Shown piece by piece: positions 16,523-24,190 of a stretch of 28,130 bases of DNA; position 1 is the stretch's first letter, and every line of letters begins with the position of its first letter. The notes under the pieces were generated by a model. It did no database searches, had not been told where the DNA came from, and saw nothing but the letters and a program-made list of their open reading frames with translations. Source of the DNA: CAZADH01 sp964483805 (GTDB taxonomy: Bacteria; Muiribacteriota; Ozemobacteria; Ozemobacterales; Ozemobacteraceae); contig CAZADH010000043.1 of the NCBI GenBank assembly GCA_964483805.1, forward strand, positions 1 to 28,130, written 5' to 3'. The translations under genes were made by a program, and so were the position numbers.

Positions 16523-19144
16523 ATGATTAGCCAATTGCGCCGTACCGAGTCCACGTGGCTGCCTGGCCTGGTGCTGGTGGTCATGATGATGGCCGGCGGC
16601 ATCGCCAACGCCATGCCCTATCCTGGCGAAGCGCGTCTGGTGGGATTCTCTCCCGCCGATCTCGCCGCCAACGTTGCCCCCGATGCTCCGGTCACCGTGA
16701 GCTTTGCGGGCGTGGCCGACCCGGGTTTCTACCAGGGCGTGCAGTTCTCGTTGTTCGAGGGCAGCGCCATGGTCGACGCGGACCTCTTCTACAACCCGGG
16801 GCAGCAGCAGGTGATGCTCAAAGCCAAGACCCCGTTGAAGATGGGCCAGACCTACACCGTCCAACTGGGCTACCAGCCACGGCCGGATCAGGGACCGCAG
16901 AGCAAGGTCTGGCGGTTCCAGATCGGCCGTAGCGCCCAGTCCCCCGGCATGAGTGGCATCGCCGCCGCGCCGGCTGCAGCCGCGCCAGCGACCAACATCG
17001 CCGCCGCGCCGGCAACGACCGTGTCCGGACGCAGTCTGGCCATCGTGGGTGCGAGCGTCGCCAATGGCGCCATGCCCTCGCCCCAGTCGCCGTTGACCAT
17101 CACGTTCAGCGAACCACTCGATGTGAACTGCCTGCGCGAAGCGCCGGTTCGCCTGCTGGTCAACCGGCAACCGATCGGTGTCGATTACCAGCTCAACAAG
17201 GCACTCACGACCCTGACCATCGTGCCGCGCCAGCCTCTGACTCCGGGCACCGATGCCGGTCTGGCGCTGACCCAGCAATTGACCGGCAAGACCGGAACCA
17301 GACTGGCTCAGAATACGTTGATCCCGTTCAAGGTCGCCGGCGGCGGCAACACGGCTGCACAATTCGCGATGACCCCGGGCGCGCGCGAAGTGCCCGTCGT
17401 GGGTGCCGCGGCCACCGCGGTTCGCCAGCCCATGCGCAGCCAGGCCGTCATGACTCCCGGCCAGGTGCAAAACGCTGCCAACACCCAGTGGCCGGCTGCC
17501 AATGGCATGAATAACATGGCAATGGGCGAGACCGAGGCCGATGCCGCCTTCCAGAGCAACCTGCCGGTGCCCAGCGATGCGGTCGCTCCGGGCGTGCCGA
17601 TCCGCAACCCCGTGCCGGTTCCCGCCTATCCCACAACCGGATACACCCCGGCGAATGTCGTCGCCATGAACGGCACCACCGCACCGGCCCCGGCCACGGT
17701 GCCGCAGCCGGCCGCCCCGCGGGCCGGTGCTGCCCCTCAAATCGTGGCCGTCAGCCCGAGCATGAGTGAGCCGGTCACCAACCCGAGCCAACCCGTGCTC
17801 GTTACCTTCGACCGTGAAGTGAAGGGCGAAACGGTCAACGAATTCACCTTCCGTCTCGAAGACGACTTTGGCCCGGTACCCGCGAAGATCCAGTATCTGC
17901 GAAATCGCCGCCAGGCTGTACTTGCGCCGATCGGTCTGCTCGAAAGTGGCAAACGATATCGGGTCGTGGCCACCCAAGGCATTGTCGATCTGGCGGGCAA
18001 ACCCCTGGCGCGCCCCTGGACCAGCGCCTTCGTCGTGCAGTCGCCCGTGCGTGGACCGGCCGCACCGCAGATGTCGGCCCAGGCAACGCCGAACCGGGCA
18101 CCGGCTGCCACCCACAGCGGCCCGCAGGATCCGGAGTTCGCCGCCGAGTCCGGCGATGCCATGTCCGGAGCCGATGCCCAAGAAGACCTCGCCGCCCTCG
18201 GCCAGCTCGACAACGCTCCCAGCCCGGCCCCCCGGACCGCCGGTTCGCCGGCGCGGTCGGCCGCCGCACCGCGGCGCGAACGCCTCGAAACGGTCAAAGT
18301 GCTGGGCGTGTGGCCGAGCAACGGCGCCACCGAGGTTCCCCGCGACTGTCGCATCCGCATGAAGTTCAATCAACAGATGGACCCGAACACCATCACCGCG
18401 ATCAATATCGCCCTCTTTGGTCGCGAGACGCGGGTCGAGGGGTCGGTGAAATACGATCCGAACAGCCGCGAAGTCACATTCGTTCCGGTCGAGCCGCTGT
18501 ATCCCGACACGGAATACAAGATCGTGATGAGTGACAAGATCCGGTCGATCTCGGGCGAACCGATGGTCCAACGGTATCGCTGGGCGTTCACCACGACGCA
18601 GGCCTCGCTGAGCAACTACGCGCGCTTGCAGGCCCCGCGCACCCAACGGACGGGTTTCTCAATTCCGCTCGCCGACAAGAAACGGGCCGCCCGCCCCGTT
18701 GCAGCGAAAGCCCCCGCCGGCAACGACGGCAGTTGGGCGGCGATGAGTGCGATGCTGCGCGGCAACGGCAATGCCAACAACGCCAACTCGTTCCCGCTGC
18801 TGAAGAGCGGCCACTGGGCGTTCAAGACCATCAATCATCTCAAGGGTGTGGGACTGCTCGCCAACAATCCGTTCCCGTCGACGGCCAAGGTCACCCGGTA
18901 TGAAATGGCCATGGCGGTCAACTCCGCCCTGACCAACCTCAACACCCTGCGCCAATCGGCCCATCCGCCGCGGATCGCCCTCAACGACCTGATTCAACTC
19001 GAGCACCTGATCGTCGAGTTCCGCACCGAACTCAAGAGCATCGGCATCGATGTGAACGGGTTCGAAGGTTTTCTCACCAGCCAGGGCGTGCAACTGCAGG
19101 AAATCGAAAACCGCGTGCAGAAACTGAATCAACGCATGGGCTGA
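16523..19144 (+). CDS. Envelope protein with four Big_5 Ig-like domains and a C-terminal SLH domain
   Basis: This is an 873-residue protein. The ATG at 16523 follows AAGGAGG and begins a signal peptide (WLPGLVLVVMMMAGGIANA). Four Ig-like (Big_5/SbsA-type) domains are recognisable at about 36-140, 170-275, 404-512 and 591-693. Each opens with a VxGxSPxxx...V....P..VTF pattern and closes with a hydrophobic WxF strand. Ala/Pro-rich linkers separate them. At about 755-800, SGHWAFKTINHLKGVG...VTRYEMAMAV is an SLH domain, which usually binds peptidoglycan-linked polymers. The last 70 residues are helical and probably coiled coil. An elongated cell-wall-tethered envelope protein is the best reading. 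FapA lies downstream on the same strand. Confidence 0.88.
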   Translation: MISQLRRTESTWLPGLVLVVMMMAGGIANAMPYPGEARLVGFSPADLAANVAPDAPVTVSFAGVADPGFYQGVQFSLFEGSAMVDADLFYNPGQQQVMLKAKTPLKMGQTYTVQLGYQPRPDQGPQSKVWRFQIGRSAQSPGMSGIAAAPAAAAPATNIAAAPATTVSGRSLAIVGASVANGAMPSPQSPLTITFSEPLDVNCLREAPVRLLVNRQPIGVDYQLNKALTTLTIVPRQPLTPGTDAGLALTQQLTGKTGTRLAQNTLIPFKVAGGGNTAAQFAMTPGAREVPVVGAAATAVRQPMRSQAVMTPGQVQNAANTQWPAANGMNNMAMGETEADAAFQSNLPVPSDAVAPGVPIRNPVPVPAYPTTGYTPANVVAMNGTTAPAPATVPQPAAPRAGAAPQIVAVSPSMSEPVTNPSQPVLVTFDREVKGETVNEFTFRLEDDFGPVPAKIQYLRNRRQAVLAPIGLLESGKRYRVVATQGIVDLAGKPLARPWTSAFVVQSPVRGPAAPQMSAQATPNRAPAATHSGPQDPEFAAESGDAMSGADAQEDLAALGQLDNAPSPAPRTAGSPARSAAAPRRERLETVKVLGVWPSNGATEVPRDCRIRMKFNQQMDPNTITAINIALFGRETRVEGSVKYDPNSREVTFVPVEPLYPDTEYKIVMSDKIRSISGEPMVQRYRWAFTTTQASLSNYARLQAPRTQRTGFSIPLADKKRAARPVAAKAPAGNDGSWAAMSAMLRGNGNANNANSFPLLKSGHWAFKTINHLKGVGLLANNPFPSTAKVTRYEMAMAVNSALTNLNTLRQSAHPPRIALNDLIQLEHLIVEFRTELKSIGIDVNGFEGFLTSQGVQLQEIENRVQKLNQRMG

Positions 19145-19276
19145 CGGGAGTGACCGCGGCCATGTATATGTATAACGTATGACACACGGCACCACACGCC
19201 GTCCCGTGGCCCAGCGCTTGTTCTTGTGGCAGGGCCGCGGGGCGGCGTCGCCGTTTGACCGCGATCGTGGGCGTCT

Positions 19277-20998
19277 GTGGCTGTGAAATACGGCGATCCC
19301 TTCGAAGACCTGCGCGTTTCGTGGTCGGCCGGCGCGGCCGTCCCGGACCCTGCCGACGGCAAACCGGCGGCTCCCCCTGCCGATGACGAAGCCGCAGGTG
19401 CCGGCGACGAGGCCGAGGATCGACCCGCGACGGGCGGCAAAGCGCAGACACCAGCACCGACCAGTCCCGCCGCCGGTACCGCACCGACCGACAACGATGC
19501 CGAATCCGGCTATCTGCTCGATCCCGGCAAAGACCGGCTCTCCTATCAACTGACCGTCGCCAAGAACAAAACCAAGGTCTGGCTCTCGATCGAGGATTAC
19601 CCGATCGATCTGGAGACGGCCCAGATTCTCGAGATCATCAACAAGGCCCTCGCGCGACACAATGTCGTCGAGGGGCTCGATCGCGACTTCCTCGACAATG
19701 AACTGCCGAAACTCGTGGGCAACCGCGCCCTCTTCCTCAATCGACTCATCGCCAAGACGGAACCGGCCCACGACGGGGTCGACTGCAAGTTGGAATTCAA
19801 GGTGCCGCGACCGACGAAAGGGTTCCTGGTGCGGCCCGACGGAACCTGCGACTGGAAGAACCGGGACATGATCAAGAGCGTCAAGGGTGGCGAAACGCTG
19901 CTCATCCGCCACGACCCCGTGCCTCCCGTCGACGGCCGCAGCGTCTTCGGCCTCGACTTGCAGGGACGCCCCGGCCGTGACGTCTTCCTGATGCCGATCC
20001 GCAACGTCGACATCCGTGACATCGAGGGCGGGCAGGAAGCCATCGCCACCAGCGATGGCCAGGTCGTCTACGACCTCCGCCGTGCATCGCTGGGAATCCG
20101 CGTCTCGCCGGTCCTCGAACTGCCCAGTCACGTGGATTACGGCACCGGCAACATCTTCTTCAAAGGGTCGATCATCGTCAAAGGCAATGTCTGCAACGGG
20201 TTTCAGGTCGTCGCCTCTGGCAACATCACGGTCAACGGCATGATCGAACCCGGCACCTGCGTCACGGCCGGTGGGGATATCTGGGTGAAGAAGGGTGTCC
20301 TCGGAGCCCACAAGGAAGGCGAAGATCCGGGACTGGTCAAGGCATTCGGCAACATTCAGGCCCTCTATGCCGAGCACGCCAATCTCGAGGCCGAGGGCGA
20401 CATTCTGCTGCGTTCGTCGCTCAACTCACAACTGCGTGCCAACGGCGACGTCATTATCGAGAAAAACCTCGTGGGCGGCATGACCATGGGCCTGCGCTCG
20501 GTCACCGCCGCCGAAATCGGCAACACGGTCAACGTCGCCACGATCGTGCAGACCGGGGTGTCGTTCTCGACGGTGAACCGTCTCGACTTGATCGTTAAGA
20601 TTCTTGCCGATCTGAAGAAGAAGCACGAAGGCGTGGCAAAGAACCTGACCTTCGTCAGCAAGAAACACGCTCTCGAACCGACCGAGAAGACCGGCCTCCT
20701 GCTGGCCGGCCTCGAAGCCCGCTGCGAGGCGCTCGGCAACCAGATTCGCAAACTCGAGATGAAAAAGGCCGATTACGCCATCGAGGTGCTGGCCGAGAAG
20801 AAGTCGACGATTTCGGGAACGGTGTTCTACCCGGGTGTCCGTCTTCTCGTGCACTCGAGCCCCTACGTGGTCACGGGCAAACCGGTGGGCAACGCGACGT
20901 TTTATCTCGATGCCGAAGAACAGGTGCGGTTCGACCCCTACATCCCCGGCAAGACGAAACCCGCAGGCGGGACCGACCCGAGCGAAAGCGCGCCCTGA
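19277..20998 (+). CDS. FapA (DUF342) family protein
   Basis: This is a 573-residue protein starting at a GTG (19277) without a clear ribosome binding site; a GTG two codons later is equally possible, and a stop codon just upstream rules out longer versions. Residues 20-78 are an Ala/Pro/Asp-rich disordered linker. The FapA N-terminal region follows (about 85-260). Then comes the diagnostic right-handed beta-helix (about 275-455), with repeats such as GNITVNGMIEPGTCVTAGGDIWVKKGV and LEAEGDILLRSSLNSQLRANGDVIIEKNLVGG. A coiled coil (about 470-520) and a small C-terminal strand domain complete it. FapA proteins are widespread but poorly understood, and have been linked to flagellar or envelope functions; no flagellar genes are nearby. 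The 3' end overlaps the convergent AsmA-like gene by 61 bases. Confidence 0.88.
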   Translation: MAVKYGDPFEDLRVSWSAGAAVPDPADGKPAAPPADDEAAGAGDEAEDRPATGGKAQTPAPTSPAAGTAPTDNDAESGYLLDPGKDRLSYQLTVAKNKTKVWLSIEDYPIDLETAQILEIINKALARHNVVEGLDRDFLDNELPKLVGNRALFLNRLIAKTEPAHDGVDCKLEFKVPRPTKGFLVRPDGTCDWKNRDMIKSVKGGETLLIRHDPVPPVDGRSVFGLDLQGRPGRDVFLMPIRNVDIRDIEGGQEAIATSDGQVVYDLRRASLGIRVSPVLELPSHVDYGTGNIFFKGSIIVKGNVCNGFQVVASGNITVNGMIEPGTCVTAGGDIWVKKGVLGAHKEGEDPGLVKAFGNIQALYAEHANLEAEGDILLRSSLNSQLRANGDVIIEKNLVGGMTMGLRSVTAAEIGNTVNVATIVQTGVSFSTVNRLDLIVKILADLKKKHEGVAKNLTFVSKKHALEPTEKTGLLLAGLEARCEALGNQIRKLEMKKADYAIEVLAEKKSTISGTVFYPGVRLLVHSSPYVVTGKPVGNATFYLDAEEQVRFDPYIPGKTKPAGGTDPSESAP

Positions 20999-22737
20999 CC
21001 GCTGGTCGGCAGACTCATCGGCGCCGACGCCGTGTCATCGGCCGCCCGACCCGCCCCCCACGCCGCAGACGTCCATACGTCGTATTGATAGTTGCCGGTC
21101 AACCAGACCTGCCGGGAACTGCCGGTCACGTTGGCGCGCATGAAGACACCGCCCCCGACGGCCGGCTCGAGACGACCCTCGATGGCCGTCTCGCCCCGCA
21201 CCAGATCGGCCAGCGCCTCGGGGCCGCACCGGATCGCGGCCAGGGTTTCCGGCAGCGCCGCCGCCCGCCAACCGAAATCGAGTCCGCCGGACCAGGCCGG
21301 CGCGCCCGGCACGGGATCGCCGCCTCCGAGCACGCGGACCATTTCACCGCGCCAGCGCATGCCGAGCAGGCCGCCGGCCGGCCATTCGCCGTCGGCAAGA
21401 TCGAGGCGCACCCGCAGCGTGGGTGGGTCCTGACCCAACACCTGCACGCTCGCGGTGGCCAGGCCGGTGATTTCGGGAATCGCCAGTTGTCGGCGCACCA
21501 ACCACGGCAGCCCGCCCCACAGTTTTTCGATGGCGAACCCGGCCAGACCAGCAGACAGGTTCCAGACCCGCCCCCCGGCCTGACCGAAACGAAAGCCGCC
21601 GGTCACCGACAACGGCAGCCCGAACAGCGAACTGCCGTCGCCGTTCAGGGCCAGACCGTCGCTGGTCAGGGCGAAAGCGACACTGGCCACGAGCAGATCC
21701 GGGGCAAACAGCGATGTCGGCAGCGGCATCGGTGTTTTGATCCGCAGCCGCGCCGGGTTCAACTGCCCGCGCAGATTGGTCGACCAACCGGCATTGGCGG
21801 CCCACAACCACGAACCGTCGGCGCCACACGCGCCGTCGAGGTCAAGCGGCACGGCCAACGAGGCGTTCACGGTCTCGCCCCACCACGTCCACAGACGGGC
21901 GAGATCGAATCGACACGGCGCCAGATACCCCGACACCGTCGGCACACCCGCCTGGTTGGCGAACTTGAGATCGGTCGCCATCGAGGCGCCGAGCACGCGG
22001 CCAACCACTCGTCCCTCAAAGGCCAACCGGTCCTGTTCGAACCGACCGCCGATTTTACAGGAAGCAATACGTTGTCCGTACAGTATTACGGCCACGTCGA
22101 CCGCCAGGCTCTGCCACCCCGAGCGATCGGGACGGGCCAGTGTCAGCTCGTCGAGGTGGATCTCGACCGGTCCCGAGGCGTGCGGCACCAATGAGACGCG
22201 ACCGATACGCAACTGGCGATATCGCCAGCGGATCATGTCGTCGACAGTCAGGGCACCCGGGGGGGGAACCGGCACGCCGGCCAACCAACCGGGTTTGGGC
22301 ATGCCGATCAACTCGACCCGCTCGCATGCCAGATCGGTCAACGCGGGTGCGCGCGTCGGCAAGCTGGTCAGTTCGATGCTCACGCGCAACGGCGCGGTGC
22401 GCAGCGCGTACCAACCACCACCGACCCGGCCACTGATGCTCTCGATCCACAACTGGTCGCGCCAATCGCCGCGCACCGCACCCAGCTTCACCGCCCCGAA
22501 CCACGACTCCGAGAGGCCGGTTTCCGTCGACGCCACCAGCCACACCCGCACCATGTCGCTACCGAGGAAATTCCAGGTGCCGCCACCCAGAGAAAGCAAT
22601 ACAACGGCAATAAAGATCCAACGCCGGCGCCACCACGAACGGGGCGCCACCACCGCGCCTTCACGCGCGGCCGTCGGCGGCACGGTTCCGGCGGCGGGCG
22701 GGACCACGCCCGCGGAGCGCGGATCAACGTCGGTCAT
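20938..22737 (-). CDS. AsmA/TamB-like membrane-anchored envelope protein
   Basis: This is a 599-residue protein. The ATG at 22737 is chosen because GGGAGG lies seven bases upstream; it overlaps the end of the cytochrome gene by 14 bases. Residues 1-34 are a Pro/Ala-rich tail and about 40-59 a single transmembrane helix after WWRRRW (N-terminus in the cytoplasm). The periplasmic part begins VKLGAVRGDWRDQLWIESISGRVGGGWYALRTAPLRVSIELTSL, a pattern resembling the start of TamB/AsmA proteins, and continues as repetitive beta strands. Such proteins are long grooves thought to carry lipids between membranes. The assignment is based on pattern, not a diagnostic motif. The last 61 bases overlap the convergent FapA gene. 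An ATACGTCGTAT palindrome is at 21075-21085. Confidence 0.55.
   Translation of the reverse strand: MTDVDPRSAGVVPPAAGTVPPTAAREGAVVAPRSWWRRRWIFIAVVLLSLGGGTWNFLGSDMVRVWLVASTETGLSESWFGAVKLGAVRGDWRDQLWIESISGRVGGGWYALRTAPLRVSIELTSLPTRAPALTDLACERVELIGMPKPGWLAGVPVPPPGALTVDDMIRWRYRQLRIGRVSLVPHASGPVEIHLDELTLARPDRSGWQSLAVDVAVILYGQRIASCKIGGRFEQDRLAFEGRVVGRVLGASMATDLKFANQAGVPTVSGYLAPCRFDLARLWTWWGETVNASLAVPLDLDGACGADGSWLWAANAGWSTNLRGQLNPARLRIKTPMPLPTSLFAPDLLVASVAFALTSDGLALNGDGSSLFGLPLSVTGGFRFGQAGGRVWNLSAGLAGFAIEKLWGGLPWLVRRQLAIPEITGLATASVQVLGQDPPTLRVRLDLADGEWPAGGLLGMRWRGEMVRVLGGGDPVPGAPAWSGGLDFGWRAAALPETLAAIRCGPEALADLVRGETAIEGRLEPAVGGGVFMRANVTGSSRQVWLTGNYQYDVWTSAAWGAGRAADDTASAPMSLPTSGQGALSLGSVPPAGFVLPGM
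21075..21085. repeat. Dispersed palindrome ATAC-GTC-GTAT (site 6)
   Basis: An exact ATACGTCGTAT inside the AsmA-like gene, encoding part of YQYDVW on the minus strand. A partial site (ATACGTTGTCC) lies at 22067-22077 in the same gene. Confidence 0.5.
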
Positions 22738-23659
22738 GGTGACACCTCCCGCACACGTCTCCCGGGGGCGGCCCATGGCACGCGGCACACTTGTCGGGGT
22801 TGGCCTGGGCCGTGATCCCGTGCCGGCGCCGGATGAACCCGACCGTGTGATCGCGGGGCCGACGCGAGTGGCAGTCGACGCACGACGAGTCTTCGTGACA
22901 CATGCGGCACCGCCCGGGTTGCGAGCGCCACGCCGTGCCGTGTTTGCGCACGAACTCGCGCGGATGGTCGGCCGGACGAGGAATCGTCGTCGGGTGACAG
23001 ACGCGACAGTTCTTGCGGGCGGTAACGTTGTCGTGACAGCGCAGACAGCGTTCCATGGCCCGGTCGACCCGCGAACCTTCGAGGTTGTCCCAATCGGGCA
23101 CGGTGGCGTGACAATCGAGGCAGTTCACCTTGTGCGCGGAATGGGACCGATGAGTGAAGGCAAGACCGTCACGCAACCGTTCCCGCGTGCGCACCGCCGG
23201 CCCCGGCGGGTGATCGAGATGACACAGGCCGCAATCACCCTCGGGATGCCGCGACCGCTCGGCCGCAGCAGCCATGCTCGCGAGCGCCGCCGCGTTGCTC
23301 GTGTTCGGTAACGGCACCCAACCCGAGGCGTCGGGCGACAGCTTCAGCGCCGACCCGCGACCAAGTCGTGAGGTCAACTCGCGGCGATGACAGCGCACAC
23401 ACGCATCGTGCACCTGCCGTACCTGCAGATCGCGCCCCGGTCGCGCCGCATCCGGCACGAAGTGGTGGCACTGCTCGCAAACCATGCCCTTGGCGACGTG
23501 TGCCGCGTGCGAAAACCGCAGGTTCGATTCATAGGGCTTGCTGCCATGCTGGCGATGGCCGACCCCGTGGCCATGCTGGCCGAACGCGAACACGGCCGTG
23601 AGCACAAAGGCCGCCATCAGCACGAGCGCCTCGCCTCGGTCGCGGATCATGGTCTTCAT
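22724..23659 (-). CDS. Ten-haem c-type cytochrome
   Basis: This is a 311-residue exported electron carrier. Ten CxxCH haem-binding motifs start at residues 61, 87, 143, 180, 205, 218, 251, 260, 291 and 303. The protein begins with a signal peptide (ALVLMAAFVLTAVFAFG), and FSHAAH and FTHRSH segments before haems 1 and 4 look like the axial-histidine pattern of cytochrome c3/c7-type domains. The start at 23659 lacks a clear ribosome binding site; the in-frame ATG at codon 4 is possible. It begins 10 bases after the dcd stop and overlaps the AsmA-like gene, so it is probably co-transcribed with both. No lipobox is visible, so a periplasmic or outer-surface soluble protein is likely. Its redox partner is not in the window. 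Confidence 0.93.
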   Translation of the reverse strand: MKTMIRDRGEALVLMAAFVLTAVFAFGQHGHGVGHRQHGSKPYESNLRFSHAAHVAKGMVCEQCHHFVPDAARPGRDLQVRQVHDACVRCHRRELTSRLGRGSALKLSPDASGWVPLPNTSNAAALASMAAAAERSRHPEGDCGLCHLDHPPGPAVRTRERLRDGLAFTHRSHSAHKVNCLDCHATVPDWDNLEGSRVDRAMERCLRCHDNVTARKNCRVCHPTTIPRPADHPREFVRKHGTAWRSQPGRCRMCHEDSSCVDCHSRRPRDHTVGFIRRRHGITAQANPDKCAACHGPPPGDVCGRCHHDRR

Positions 23660-23669
23660 GGCCGCGCCA

Positions 23670-24182
23670 TCACGGCGACATCTGGTTCAGGAACGTCCCC
23701 TGGTAGTGGGCTTCACCCACCGTGGTCTGGAAGATGAACTGACAAAGCCGCGTGCCCGGGTGCAAGGCCAACGGCACCGGACTGACGTTGCTGATCTCGA
23801 GCACCTGCCGGTTATTGATACCCGGTTGCATGAAGCCGGCGGTGATGTGGACCATCAGGCCGAGACGCGCAAACTTCGAGCGGCCCTCGAGCCAGCCACA
23901 CACGTTGCCGGGCAGGAGGATGCGCTCGACCGTGATGCCCAGCACCGTCTCTTGCGGCATCAAGACGAAGCAATCGTTGACCTTTTTGACCTCGGTAATG
24001 TCGTTGAAATCGGAGTGATCGGTGACGTGGTAGATGCTGTGCAGCTTGCGGAACACGCGAAATTCATTGCCCAGATGCAGGTCGATCGAACCGGGACCCA
24101 CGCACTCTTCTTTATACGGATCGATCTCGATGTTGCCCGCCTTGATCTCGCGCAGCAACTCGTCTCGGGTCAAAATCGGCAT
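23670..24182 (-). CDS. dcd: dCTP deaminase
   Basis: This is a 170-residue enzyme that converts dCTP to dUTP and ammonia, supplying precursor for thymidylate. The signature segment GWLEGRSKFARLGLMVH is present. R101, S102 and R106, and the catalytic E129 (in QVLEISN), keep the spacing of R110, S111, R115 and E138 in the E. coli enzyme (S to E, 27 residues). The protein is shorter than the 193-residue E. coli form, as in archaeal and many bacterial versions. GAGG precedes the ATG by about seven bases. It lies eight bases after the PilX-like gene and directly before the cytochrome gene, an operon of unrelated functions. Whether it also has dUTPase activity, as in bifunctional relatives, cannot be told here. 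Confidence 0.95.
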   Translation of the reverse strand: MPILTRDELLREIKAGNIEIDPYKEECVGPGSIDLHLGNEFRVFRKLHSIYHVTDHSDFNDITEVKKVNDCFVLMPQETVLGITVERILLPGNVCGWLEGRSKFARLGLMVHITAGFMQPGINNRQVLEISNVSPVPLALHPGTRLCQFIFQTTVGEAHYQGTFLNQMSP

Positions 24183-24190
24183 GGCTTACC

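Noticed and set aside
16457..18646. A 729-residue minus-strand frame opposite the SLH-protein gene
   Set aside because: Low-complexity Gly/Arg/His-rich translation with no start signal. The plus strand encodes four Ig-like domains and an SLH domain.
19145..19276. tRNA or small RNA in the gap before the FapA gene
   Set aside because: Only a five-base ACGGC/GCCGT stem and the AT-rich ATGTATATGTATAACGTATG patch are present; there is no cloverleaf or T-loop sequence.
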